Source: a gamma proteobacterium endosymbiont of Lamellibrachia anaximandri
Lineage (GTDB): Bacteria; Pseudomonadota; Gammaproteobacteria; Chromatiales; Chromatiaceae
DNA: 64,000 nt
Assembly: GCA_016756855.1 (NCBI GenBank)
Contig: JAESPD010000001.1
Span: forward strand, 124,001-188,000
Direction: 5' to 3'
The position numbers were made by a program, and so were the translations under genes. The notes below the pieces were generated by a model. The model did not search any database. It had not been told where the DNA came from and was given only the letters and a program-made list of their open reading frames with translations. Below are positions 9,046 through 16,994 of the stretch, piece after piece (positions within the stretch are counted from its first letter, which is position 1; the number at the start of each line of letters is the position of its first letter).

Positions 9046-9923
9046 CTTGACTGGAGTTGTTCGCTGCTTCGACTGAGATTGAGCATGATACCGCCAATCA
9101 GGCCGACCAGCACCTTGCTCAGATAGACCATGAAGGAGAAGAGGATGGCGGAGGAGGGATCTACGCCGAACAGTGCCAGCACGCCAACCAGGGTGCCTTC
9201 CCGGACCCCAAGTCCCCCCAGAGAGATCGGCAGGAGCGTCGCGATAATCGCCACTGGCATGGCGATCAGCAGCCAGAAGAGAGGGGTCTCAGGGAAAACG
9301 TAGGAGAGAATCAGCCAGGAGAGCAGGGCATCGCTGCCCTGTGCCAGCAGACTGAGCAGAAAGGCGGTGATGGCGGTGTGCAGGGGCAGTCGAAATCTGC
9401 GGGAGGCGAAGATGATTATCAGGCTCAGTAGTACAACCGCAGCAATCAGCAGATGGATCTGATACTGGCCGAAATCGATATGGGGCAGGTTGGCACCCCC
9501 CAACAGAAGACCGATGAGAAACAGGCTGAGCAAGGCGCCGACCCCGAACAGTCGCTCCATAAAGATGATCAGTCCTGAGGTCTTTAGATTGATTCCCGTA
9601 TGCGACATGGCGTAGTTGATGCGCATCAGGTCGCCGCCGATGGCGCCGGGCATGAAGATGTTGAAAAAGGCGCCGAACAGGTAACCCTGGTAGGCCTTTG
9701 CAAAGGAGAGATTTCTGGGGTTTTTCTGGCCGATCAGCAGTCGCCAGCGGGTTGCCATGAACAGGTTGAGGCCCAGTGTGCCGGTCGTACCGATTGCAAT
9801 GTAGAGCAGCGCGTAGGCATCGAGGCTGGCCAAACGTTGCCAGTCGAGCAGGTAGAACAGACCGGCAAGCAGGGTGATCGAAACAGTGGCCTTGACGGAT
9901 TTAGGCAGCTTAATCGGCTTCAT
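9042..9923 (-). CDS. Lysylphosphatidylglycerol synthase TM-region / UPF0104 family membrane protein
   Basis: A 293-residue integral membrane protein with about seven or eight spans, of the LPG_synthase_TM (AglD, UPF0104, YbhN-like) family. Landmarks are TRWRLLIGQ after the second span, FFNIFMPGAIGGDLMR in a re-entrant loop, and LPISLGGLGVREG near residue 240. Family members resemble the flippase half of MprF and often sit next to polyprenyl-phosphate glycosyltransferases. It is first of a three-gene minus-strand unit; the divergent GT2 gene starts at about 10091. A role in moving a lipid-linked sugar across the membrane is suggested by family and neighbours only. Confidence 0.8.
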   Translation of the reverse strand: MKPIKLPKSVKATVSITLLAGLFYLLDWQRLASLDAYALLYIAIGTTGTLGLNLFMATRWRLLIGQKNPRNLSFAKAYQGYLFGAFFNIFMPGAIGGDLMRINYAMSHTGINLKTSGLIIFMERLFGVGALLSLFLIGLLLGGANLPHIDFGQYQIHLLIAAVVLLSLIIIFASRRFRLPLHTAITAFLLSLLAQGSDALLSWLILSYVFPETPLFWLLIAMPVAIIATLLPISLGGLGVREGTLVGVLALFGVDPSSAILFSFMVYLSKVLVGLIGGIMLNLSRSSEQLQSR

Positions 9924-10090
9924 GATGGGGTGACTGGCAGAGTGCTTGCTGAGTTTAGTCCGTTAAGGAGGGGCAGCCCCTATAGTGAGAAGATGATCGA
10001 GTATCCAAAGATGCGGCGGTCTGGATTTGATTGTACCATTGTTCGCATCTGTCTCATGCTCCCTACAGGATGCTGAAAAACCCGGTTTGT

Positions 10091-11053
10091 ATGACAAAGA
10101 TATCGCCCCACCTCTCTGTAGTCTCCCCCGTTTACGGTTGCGCGACGATCCTGCCTGCGCTCTGTGCCGAGCTGGCTGACAGTCTTGCCGCCATTACCGA
10201 AGAGTATGAGATCATCTTCGTTAATGACGCTTCCCCCGATGGTGCCTGGGAGGTGATCCAGCAGTTGGCGGAGGCTGACCCGCGCATCCGCGGGGTCGAT
10301 CTGTCGCGTAACTTTGGCCAGCATGCGGCGATACGCGCTGGCTTGGCGCTGGCCCGGGGCGACTGGGTGGTGGTGATGGATTGCGATCTGCAGGATCAGC
10401 CAGCAGAGATCCCCAAACTTTACGCCAAGGCGATGGAGGGCTATGAGGTGGTTTTCGGTCGTCGGGAAAGTCGGCGGGATTCCCCAGCCAAGGTGCTATC
10501 GGCACGTCTTTATCGCAAGGTTCTAGACTACTTTACCGACAGCAACAGTGACCCTGCCGTGGCCAACTTTGGTATCTACCAGCGCAAGGTGATCGAGGCC
10601 TTCAATGGCATGCAGGAGCAGACCCGCACCCTGCAGTTGACCATCCGCTGGCTCGGTTTTCATGCAACCTCCATCAATATTGAACATGCGCCTCGTAGGG
10701 AGGGGCGCTCCAGTTACAATTTCAGGCGCTTGCTGAGCATGGGCCTGAACATCATTGTCTCCGAGTCGAACAAACCCCTGAAGCTGTCGATCTCCTTCGG
10801 CTTTTTCATGGCTATGATCTCCCTGCTTTACGCCCTCTATCTGGTGGCCCGCTACTTTATCTTGGGAGTCGCTGTAGCGGGCTGGACCAGCGTTATCGTC
10901 TCCATCTATTTTGTTGGCGGTCTGCTGTTTGCCAACCTGGGTATACTCGGGCTCTACCTCGGGAAGGTGTTTGACGAGACCAAGGCGCGTCCGATCTATG
11001 TGGTGAGGGATTGTACCTGGCCAGCGGATAACGGTACGGAGAGTCGTCGCTGA
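10091..11053 (+). CDS. GT2 polyprenyl-phosphate glycosyltransferase (DPM1/ArnC-like) with TM tail
   Basis: About 320 residues. The N-terminal GT-A domain shows LSVVSPVYG, FVNDASPDGAW and VVMDCDLQDQPAEIP (the Asp-x-Asp-type metal motif with the LQDQP signature of dolichol-phosphate-mannose-synthase-like enzymes). Two C-terminal hydrophobic segments (about 235-255 and 270-295) anchor it. Such enzymes make a polyprenyl-phosphate-linked sugar used by periplasmic GT-C transferases. The frame opens at 10031 with other possible Met codons at 10070 and 10091; 10091 fits the family N-terminus best although no clear ribosome site precedes it. Its stop overlaps the next gene by one base (TGATG), placing it in the acylation operon. 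Confidence 0.85.
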   Translation: MTKISPHLSVVSPVYGCATILPALCAELADSLAAITEEYEIIFVNDASPDGAWEVIQQLAEADPRIRGVDLSRNFGQHAAIRAGLALARGDWVVVMDCDLQDQPAEIPKLYAKAMEGYEVVFGRRESRRDSPAKVLSARLYRKVLDYFTDSNSDPAVANFGIYQRKVIEAFNGMQEQTRTLQLTIRWLGFHATSINIEHAPRREGRSSYNFRRLLSMGLNIIVSESNKPLKLSISFGFFMAMISLLYALYLVARYFILGVAVAGWTSVIVSIYFVGGLLFANLGILGLYLGKVFDETKARPIYVVRDCTWPADNGTESRR

Positions 11054-12006
11054 TGGCGCAATACTTTCCTGCTGTAGCAGAGTCCGAATTTGCCTGGACG
11101 GCTTTTGTCGAACGACATGCAGCCCACTTCGGAGTCAGCCGTGTTTTACAGGCAGAGGAAGCAGCCAATCTGCGGCGTACAGGATTTATTTGGTCTGAAC
11201 GACCCTATACTCTCTGCCTGGCGGCAAACCGGCAATATATCGCCCAGGCGCTGGATAACGACAATATCTTGGGACTCATCACCCACAGCCGTTTTATCGA
11301 CAAACTGGCAGGGCATGAACAGAAGATGGTGATCTGCTGCGATGAGCCTGCAGAACTCTTCTATGCCATACATAATCTGGTGATCCACAGGCCTTTCATG
11401 GGGTCGGTGACCACAGAGTCATCAATCGCATCCAGTGCGCAGATCGCCCCAAGCGCAATCATCCATGAAGGCGTGACAATCGGCGAGCGGGTTGTCATCC
11501 ACGATGGTGCTATCATCCTGCCGGGCACGGTGATCGGGGAGGAGAGCGAGATCCATCCGGGGGTGACCCTGGGTACTACTGGCTTCTTCTCAAAACCCAT
11601 CTTCGGCAAAAAGACCCAGGTCGACCATTTTGGTGGTGTGTCAATCGGTTCAAACTGCATCATCCACGCCAGATCCAATATCTCCCGCTCGGTGAATCAT
11701 GATGAACGGACGCTGATTGCAGACAATGTGCATATGGGGATCGGGGTGAATATCGCCCATGACTGCAAAGTGGATGTGGATGCAGATATCTCTGCCCGGG
11801 TGGTACTTGCGGGACGAGTGAAGGTCGGGCGGCGGTGTTGGATCGGTGCGGGCGTGCTGGTCTCCAATGCCCTGACCATCGGTGATGATGCAGAGATCAA
11901 GATCGGCTCAGTGGTAGTCTCCGATGTAGAGCCTGCGACCGTTGTCTCCGGTAACTTTGCTGTCAGCCATAAGCAGCGACTCAAGGCGTATCTTTCAAGG
12001 CGTTAA
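11053..12006 (+). CDS. LpxD-like left-handed beta-helix acyltransferase
   Basis: A 317-residue protein. The C-terminal two thirds (about 115-300) is a run of hexapeptide repeats (IAPSAIIHEGVTIGERVVI and similar) with the signature TTGFFSKP, close in arrangement to the catalytic core of LpxD, the ACP-dependent N-acyltransferase of lipid A. The N-terminal 110 residues are not a clear LpxD uridine-binding domain. The true lpxD normally sits with fabZ and lpxA, so this is probably a paralogue for another amino sugar. It begins one base inside the GT2 stop codon and is followed by an unknown gene, a FabH-like gene and an ACP gene, which would supply its acyl donor. Substrate is inference. Confidence 0.8.
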   Translation: MAQYFPAVAESEFAWTAFVERHAAHFGVSRVLQAEEAANLRRTGFIWSERPYTLCLAANRQYIAQALDNDNILGLITHSRFIDKLAGHEQKMVICCDEPAELFYAIHNLVIHRPFMGSVTTESSIASSAQIAPSAIIHEGVTIGERVVIHDGAIILPGTVIGEESEIHPGVTLGTTGFFSKPIFGKKTQVDHFGGVSIGSNCIIHARSNISRSVNHDERTLIADNVHMGIGVNIAHDCKVDVDADISARVVLAGRVKVGRRCWIGAGVLVSNALTIGDDAEIKIGSVVVSDVEPATVVSGNFAVSHKQRLKAYLSRR

Positions 12007-12011
12007 ACATC

Positions 12012-12566
12012 GTGTCTGAATCTCAAAACTGGTTTGTGTTTCGTGGTCAAAGGGAGTACCTGCACGGAGCGAGTATCTTCGACTTCATCGTTACAGAATT
12101 TGCCCGGAAGCTGGGGGAGCCAGCACAGATAGATTTCATCTTCTTGCACAAGACGACGCACTATTGCAGGGTAGAGTCAGCGAAGCGAGGCAATGCCAGT
12201 CTGGTGGCCAGCTATGCGGATGACCGTGCACAGTATTTTCTGTATGAGACGGATGAGCCGATCACGGAGCGGGTGGCTTATAGTGAGCCTGTCGAGGGTG
12301 AGCATTTCGTGATCGAGGGTAAGCGGGTTTTCATCGGTACTGCGGACAATACCTTTATCGAGCTGGCAGTGGCCGCCTACAAAGGTTTATTGACGGCGAT
12401 TTTCCCGGAGACGAAGGGTAAACATATCCTCTCCAGAATCCAGCTTGAACGGATCCCCACCTCACCCTTTGAGATTCATTATAAAAGAAAGATCGCCAAA
12501 CGATTTTATGAAGGTGAGATCAGTATCGGTGGAGACGCCGTTGGTTTGATCTACTTTGGAGCCTGA
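12012..12566 (+). CDS. Unrecognised 184-aa protein in the acylation operon
   Basis: Starts with GTG five bases after the acyltransferase stop. The protein is soluble, with no signal peptide or membrane segment. Visible features are RGQREYLHGASIFDFIV near the N-terminus, a His-Cys pair (TTHYCRVES, about 50-58) and a basic C-terminal part (FEIHYKRKIAKRFYEGEIS). I do not recognise a family. The position between an LpxD-like acyltransferase and the FabH/ACP pair suggests a part in making or handling the acyl thioester, for example a dehydratase, thioesterase or hotdog-type protein, but no catalytic motif proves this. Codon use looks like that of its neighbours and the gene spacing (5 and 2 bases) argues strongly that it is real. 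Confidence 0.8.
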   Translation: MSESQNWFVFRGQREYLHGASIFDFIVTEFARKLGEPAQIDFIFLHKTTHYCRVESAKRGNASLVASYADDRAQYFLYETDEPITERVAYSEPVEGEHFVIEGKRVFIGTADNTFIELAVAAYKGLLTAIFPETKGKHILSRIQLERIPTSPFEIHYKRKIAKRFYEGEISIGGDAVGLIYFGA

Positions 12567-12568
12567 TA

Positions 12569-13531
12569 ATGGGGAGCGTGAGAGAATCAGCAGTTGGAAT
12601 CAGGACCATCGGCAGCTATCTTCCTGAGGAACGGGTCGATAATCTGGCGCGGATTGCCACATTTGGCAAAGACGAAGTTTTTGTCAAAGAGAAGCTCGGG
12701 TTTACAAAACTGGCGAGAAAATCAACGGATGAAGAGACCTCTGACCTCTGCGTGAAGGCCTGTGAAAATCTGCTGAAACAGGTAGATCTGCCACTTGAGG
12801 AGGTTGATTGTTTGATCGTCTGCACCCAAAATCCTGATGCGGCTGGTTTGCCCCACACATCCGCCATTGTCCATGCCAAATTGGGTCTTGGAACCTCTGT
12901 AGCGGCCTTCGATATCTCGCTGGGTTGCTCTGGTTATGTTTATGGTCTGTCGGTGATTTGCAGTTTCATGGAGATGAATGGCCTCAGCAACGGCCTGTTG
13001 TTCACCGCAGATCCCTACTCTAAAGTGCTCGATTCGGCGGACTACAATACAGAGCTGTTGTTTGGAGATGGTGCCACCGTGACCTGGTTGAGCCGGGATA
13101 AGCCCTGTTACCGGCTGGGTCGCAGCCTCTTCTCCACCAATGGCTCAGGCCAGGGTGCGATTCATGTGGATAGTGAGGAACGTAAGGTGCACATGAAGGG
13201 ACGTTCGGTTTTTACCTTCACCATGAAGGTGGTGCCGCAGCAGATCAAAGCCTGTCTCACAGCCAATGATTGCACGGTTGATGATGTCGATCGTTTTCTG
13301 CTGCATCAGGGTAGTAAGTTTATTGTCGATAATATGACTGCGAGTCTGGGGCTTCCCGTAGAGAAGACGCCGTTCATGGCGGCTGAGTATGGCAACACCA
13401 TCTCTTCCAGTATCCCTATGATGCTGAAAACACTGCTTGATGAGCGGCCTGAAAAGATATTGATAAGTGGCTTTGGCGTCGGCCTCTCCTGGGCCACCTC
13501 ATTGCTGTTCAGAGATCCAGACAATTGTTAA
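12569..13531 (+). CDS. 3-oxoacyl-ACP synthase III (FabH-like)
   Basis: A 320-residue thiolase-fold condensing enzyme with the complete KAS III triad: Cys120 in DISLGCSGYVYG, His246 in LLHQGSK and Asn276 in EYGNTISSSIP. It starts two bases after the preceding stop. FabH-type enzymes condense an acyl-CoA with malonyl-ACP. Here the partner is almost certainly the ACP encoded 13 bases downstream rather than the fatty acid synthesis ACP, so the enzyme probably makes a short 3-oxoacyl-ACP for sugar acylation. Comparable KASIII/ACP genes occur in Pseudomonas flagellin-glycosylation islands together with VioA/VioB-like enzymes, which supports this reading. No ketoreductase is visible in the cluster, so reduction would need an outside enzyme. 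Confidence 0.9.
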   Translation: MGSVRESAVGIRTIGSYLPEERVDNLARIATFGKDEVFVKEKLGFTKLARKSTDEETSDLCVKACENLLKQVDLPLEEVDCLIVCTQNPDAAGLPHTSAIVHAKLGLGTSVAAFDISLGCSGYVYGLSVICSFMEMNGLSNGLLFTADPYSKVLDSADYNTELLFGDGATVTWLSRDKPCYRLGRSLFSTNGSGQGAIHVDSEERKVHMKGRSVFTFTMKVVPQQIKACLTANDCTVDDVDRFLLHQGSKFIVDNMTASLGLPVEKTPFMAAEYGNTISSSIPMMLKTLLDERPEKILISGFGVGLSWATSLLFRDPDNC

Positions 13532-13544
13532 CTGAGAGGAGTCT

Positions 13545-13781
13545 ATGATCCCATTAGAAGAGTTCCATGCCGTTGTCGTGGATGCCCTGAAGGTTGTACA
13601 GAAGAACGATGAAATCAGCCTGTCGGTTGATGAGAGTTTTACCGATTTTGGTATCGATTCCCTTGACAGTATGAGTCTGTTGCTGGAGTTGGAGAAGCGT
13701 CTGTCAATCGAGTTTGACGAAGAGTTCGACCTCTTTGAGCATGACAGCGTGGCCAAACTGCACGCCTCTCTTGCTGAATAG
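13545..13781 (+). CDS. Acyl carrier protein
   Basis: A 78-residue acidic protein with the phosphopantetheine attachment serine at residue 39 in DFGIDSLDSM and the usual helix II pattern LLLELEKRLSIEFDEEF. The length equals that of normal AcpP, but the site reads DSLDS, not the GADSLDTVE of housekeeping AcpP, so it is a dedicated carrier. A GAGAGGAG ribosome site lies 8 bases before the ATG. It is the last gene of the plus-strand acylation operon (GT2, acyltransferase, unknown, KAS III, ACP) and ends 50 bases before the convergent methyltransferase gene. Confidence 0.93.
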   Translation: MIPLEEFHAVVVDALKVVQKNDEISLSVDESFTDFGIDSLDSMSLLLELEKRLSIEFDEEFDLFEHDSVAKLHASLAE

Positions 13782-13831
13782 TTCCTGGTTCGGTGTGCTG
13801 GGGTGAAACAGGAAGCCAAACACACATAAGG

Positions 13832-14698
13832 TTATCTCCCGTTTTTACGCAACTCGAAAACCATGGGCGTAGCCAAAGCGGCTGGGAGCCGTTTGATCAG
13901 ATAGATCAGCCCGGTGATTTTCAGCAGCCTGTATATTGAGGCAATAGCACTACCGGCTTGTCGTCGTCGAAACGCCTCATCTTCATCCAGTCGTTTGAAT
14001 GCCTGGTAGAGTAGCCCTTGGCGGAAGCTGATCTGTAACCCGCCCATTTCAGCAAAACGTTTCACATCGAAGTAACTGATAAAGTTGAGCGACTCCCAAA
14101 TGGCACGCTTTGCCTCGACTTGGTGCCTGAAGACTCTCTCGCTGAGAGTGGGCCAGTTCTTGATGACCGGGATTTGTAGATGGGGTTCGTAGGGGACAAA
14201 ATAGTTGGGGCAACCGTGAATCATGATCCCATCTTCGACGAGGCAACGATTCAGTGCCGCCAGGGCTTGCTCAAAGCCAGGTATATGCTCGACCACGTTG
14301 TTGCTGAAAATCAAATCAAACTGGCCATCCTTTGCAGGATTCAGCGCCTGTGCAGGGCGTTCGATAATTGGCAAAGGAATCGAATGATAGAGATCCAGAA
14401 TGACCCGCTTCGCGATGGTGAAGGCATCGAATCCCCCGGCACCCGGCTCCAGGGCGGTTATCTGATAGCCCTGCTGTTTGAGAAACAGGCTAAACAGGCA
14501 GAGTCCAGCGCCGACTTCCAGTGCCTGTTTGTCTTTTTCCAGGGTGCCTTCTATCAGGCGCAGGGCAACCCGTGTCTCATTGATGTAGGTGTGCAGCACC
14601 TGCTGCGGTGATATATCCGCAGCTTCGCCAATGGCATCAGCCAGGCGTTGCTGTGGGATCTCTTCAATGAATGTTTCGAGTCTCTTCTGCAGGCTCAT
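13832..14698 (-). CDS. Class I SAM-dependent methyltransferase
   Basis: A 288-residue protein with motif I ALEVGAGLCLFSLFL (about residues 60-74), ITALEPG, and a post-motif IFSNNVVEHIPGFEQAL, typical of methyltransferases in polysaccharide clusters. The C-terminal 100 residues contain aromatic-rich segments and may bind an acceptor. GGAGAGG precedes the ATG. It is the last gene of the long minus-strand group and is separated from the GT-C gene by 135 bases, so it may have its own promoter. Substrate unknown; O-methylation of a polymer sugar is a reasonable guess only. Confidence 0.8.
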   Translation of the reverse strand: MSLQKRLETFIEEIPQQRLADAIGEAADISPQQVLHTYINETRVALRLIEGTLEKDKQALEVGAGLCLFSLFLKQQGYQITALEPGAGGFDAFTIAKRVILDLYHSIPLPIIERPAQALNPAKDGQFDLIFSNNVVEHIPGFEQALAALNRCLVEDGIMIHGCPNYFVPYEPHLQIPVIKNWPTLSERVFRHQVEAKRAIWESLNFISYFDVKRFAEMGGLQISFRQGLLYQAFKRLDEDEAFRRRQAGSAIASIYRLLKITGLIYLIKRLPAALATPMVFELRKNGR

Positions 14699-14833
14699 GA
14701 TCCCTCTCCTCCATACATACTGCGACGAGTAATATTGAGTTGGGCCTCAAGGAGGCAAATGACAAACAAAGGGCGCTCTGTTTGTGGGTCATTGATAAAA
14801 GATTTGTGGTGAGAAAACCAGGGCATTGGGCGC

Positions 14834-16435
14834 TTATATATTGCATTTTCCTGTCCGGGTTAATAGAACATATCGCTCGCCCAAAGGTGTGACTTTGTAG
14901 GATTGAGTCAGGTGCTGACGAATTTGAGGCGCATAATTCCGTAAGTTTGAACCCTTTTGGCCCCCTGCTATGAATTGTTTTCGCATGGCGACAAAATAGT
15001 CTATGCAGTGGTTTTCTATCGCTTGAAGTACGGTATGAGGTTCACCAGGCGCGCCGAATTCAGTGGTAAACAGACGATAGAAGGTTGGGTTTTGCAAACC
15101 TGAAAGATAGGACATGGTCGTAGCTTCCGACATTGGGACGAGTGTGGCTGTCTTGTTCTTAGCTGTGAGTTCCATCATGCGGGTGATGTCTGCCTGCTGC
15201 CTGCGGTAGATGTGCATCCCTTTCAAGAGTGGATGTTCCAGTTCGGTCGTTGGGAAAAATCGTGTAGTCAGGCTTCCTGAATAGATGTGTACACGGCAGA
15301 ACCAGATAGCAAATAAGCTAACAATAAAGATGCCGGTAATTGGCACCCATCTCGCAAGCTTGACATGTCCAGAGAGGGAAAATTTGCTATGGATGTCAGA
15401 CAGGATAATGCTCCAGACAATGTAGATTACTGCAAAGCTGGAGAGCATTCTGGAGTTCCAGACAAAGATGTAGGTATAGGTTAGTGTTCCGATGGCAGTT
15501 ACTGCAATGACCAGCCGGAGCTGGTTCTTTGCCCGGTTAGTGTTCGAGAGAAAAAACTTGTACAGATGAGTTAGAAATAGAGTAAATGCGCCTGCAACAC
15601 CGAGTGCGTAAAACCACTGCTCGGCTTGCGGTCTGGTAAAAAGTGAAAATGGGTTGAATCGTGAAATAATTCCCTGCTTTTCCATCACCTCCCTACCATG
15701 ATTTTGCCAGTAATAGAGGTCTATATTGTTGATGAGAGCGACCCACTTGCCGGCAATAATATACGCCAGAGCCATAAGGCCCAATATGATGACGAGCAGA
15801 GAAAGCATGGAGAATAGCTGTTTGCCAAATGTAATCCATATCTCCCTTCTATTGCGAGCGGTCTGATCAAGTTCATTGCCGATGGCCTGACTGAAGAGGG
15901 TGCCAAAACCAAGAATGAGGGTGATGGTTCCAGCCTGATGGCGCGATATAAATGCGATTCCAATCAGTGCGCCAATCAGAGCCGCACGTTTACTATTGGG
16001 TTGTTTCAGGTAGTAGAGCAGGCTAGCCAGTACCCAGATGATTGAGGCGATAAAGATCACCTTGTACCAGGGGCCAGGAGCAAGAGTATAGAGGATAACG
16101 GGTAGTGGAGCCCAGAGCGCAGGCAGGGCAGATCTGGAAATATAGAGCAGCAGTTGTGCATTCAGCAGCAGTATTGATACAAGTAAAATCCGTTCTGTCA
16201 GTACACCTTCGCCAAAAAGCTGGTTAAAGCCAGCAAGCAGAAAGTAGCTCAGCGGTGGGTAGGAGAAAAAGTCTGCAACAGGCCAGGATCCCTCGGCGAT
16301 TGATGAGGCACCCATAAGAAAAAAACCTTCATCATCCAGAACAATGCCGTAATTGAAAAAGGTAAGGTAGTAGAGCAAACCCCCAACAAATAACATGAGT
16401 TGGGGTTTCTCCAGATAGAGATTGCGTAGATGCAC
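14834..16435 (-). CDS. Multi-spanning GT-C type glycosyltransferase-like protein
   Basis: About 530 residues with some ten membrane spans and a C-terminal periplasmic domain. Near the N-terminus, NYGIVLDDEGFFLMG carries an acidic pair in the first loop, as in GT39/GT83-type transferases, which use polyprenyl-phosphate sugars on the periplasmic side. The frame opens with TTG at 16519, overlapping the upstream gene; a GTG at 16435 with AGG before it is a better start, and an ATG at 16396 is also possible. The polyprenyl-phosphate donor could come from the DPM1-like GT2 at 10091. Family assignment rests on topology and the acidic loop rather than a close match. Confidence 0.7.
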   Translation of the reverse strand: MHLRNLYLEKPQLMLFVGGLLYYLTFFNYGIVLDDEGFFLMGASSIAEGSWPVADFFSYPPLSYFLLAGFNQLFGEGVLTERILLVSILLLNAQLLLYISRSALPALWAPLPVILYTLAPGPWYKVIFIASIIWVLASLLYYLKQPNSKRAALIGALIGIAFISRHQAGTITLILGFGTLFSQAIGNELDQTARNRREIWITFGKQLFSMLSLLVIILGLMALAYIIAGKWVALINNIDLYYWQNHGREVMEKQGIISRFNPFSLFTRPQAEQWFYALGVAGAFTLFLTHLYKFFLSNTNRAKNQLRLVIAVTAIGTLTYTYIFVWNSRMLSSFAVIYIVWSIILSDIHSKFSLSGHVKLARWVPITGIFIVSLFAIWFCRVHIYSGSLTTRFFPTTELEHPLLKGMHIYRRQQADITRMMELTAKNKTATLVPMSEATTMSYLSGLQNPTFYRLFTTEFGAPGEPHTVLQAIENHCIDYFVAMRKQFIAGGQKGSNLRNYAPQIRQHLTQSYKVTPLGERYVLLTRTGKCNI

Positions 16436-16475
16436 GATCGATTGCCTATGAGCCAAACAAATATTTTCGGGAATG

Positions 16476-16994
16476 TTATTTTGGAGGTTGAGCTTTTTTC
16501 TTAAGAAATAGCCGGGCAAGAAAGAGGCAGAAAACGATGTTGATCAGTATGCTGACATAATCCAATGTACGGGGCGAATTGACCTGGATGGACTCGACTT
16601 GATTTAGTCTGAAACCATACTGGCGCATGTTCGTCTCTTTCAATGGAAGCAACTCATTAGCAAGGCATTTTATCTGTTTATTCAGGATGTTTTCCAGGTT
16701 TACATAGAAGCCCCTTGGTTTTGAAAGCTCGGGTAGTGATAGATAGAGTTTGTCTGCAAAGCTAGAGATGACGATTTGGCTTGAGGTGATGCCAGGAATG
16801 TCCTTGATCAGGTATTTCTGGAGCCGCTTTTTGGCCTCGAAAGGAAAGCAGTGAGGGGGTAGGTGCTGATGGTACGTCACCCGTACACGATGTGTGCCGT
16901 CTGTCTGTAGATAAACCCAGGTTGACTGGAGTGAGATCATACCGATCAGCAGTAATATCATCAGTTGTAACAGGTGGCGTTGAAGGCCTTTCAT
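16476..16994 (-). CDS. Small protein with Wzz-like topology (TM - periplasmic - TM)
   Basis: A 172-residue protein: TM helix at about 8-30, hydrophilic periplasmic part of about 115 residues, TM helix at about 147-165, and a basic C-terminal tail. This is the topology of polysaccharide co-polymerases (Wzz), although it is much shorter and I see no clear Wzz proline-rich motif, so homology is not claimed. The open frame extends to 17222, but the ATG at 16994 overlaps the preceding stop codon as ATGA, which fixes the start. Coupling to the upstream multi-spanning protein suggests the two products work together. Confidence 0.7.
   Translation of the reverse strand: MKGLQRHLLQLMILLLIGMISLQSTWVYLQTDGTHRVRVTYHQHLPPHCFPFEAKKRLQKYLIKDIPGITSSQIVISSFADKLYLSLPELSKPRGFYVNLENILNKQIKCLANELLPLKETNMRQYGFRLNQVESIQVNSPRTLDYVSILINIVFCLFLARLFLKKKAQPPK

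Noticed and set aside
14740-14810. Imperfect stem-loop AATGACAAACA...TGTTTGTGGGTCATT between the GT-C and methyltransferase genes
   Set aside because: Stem is irregular and no T-tract follows, so not listed as a terminator.
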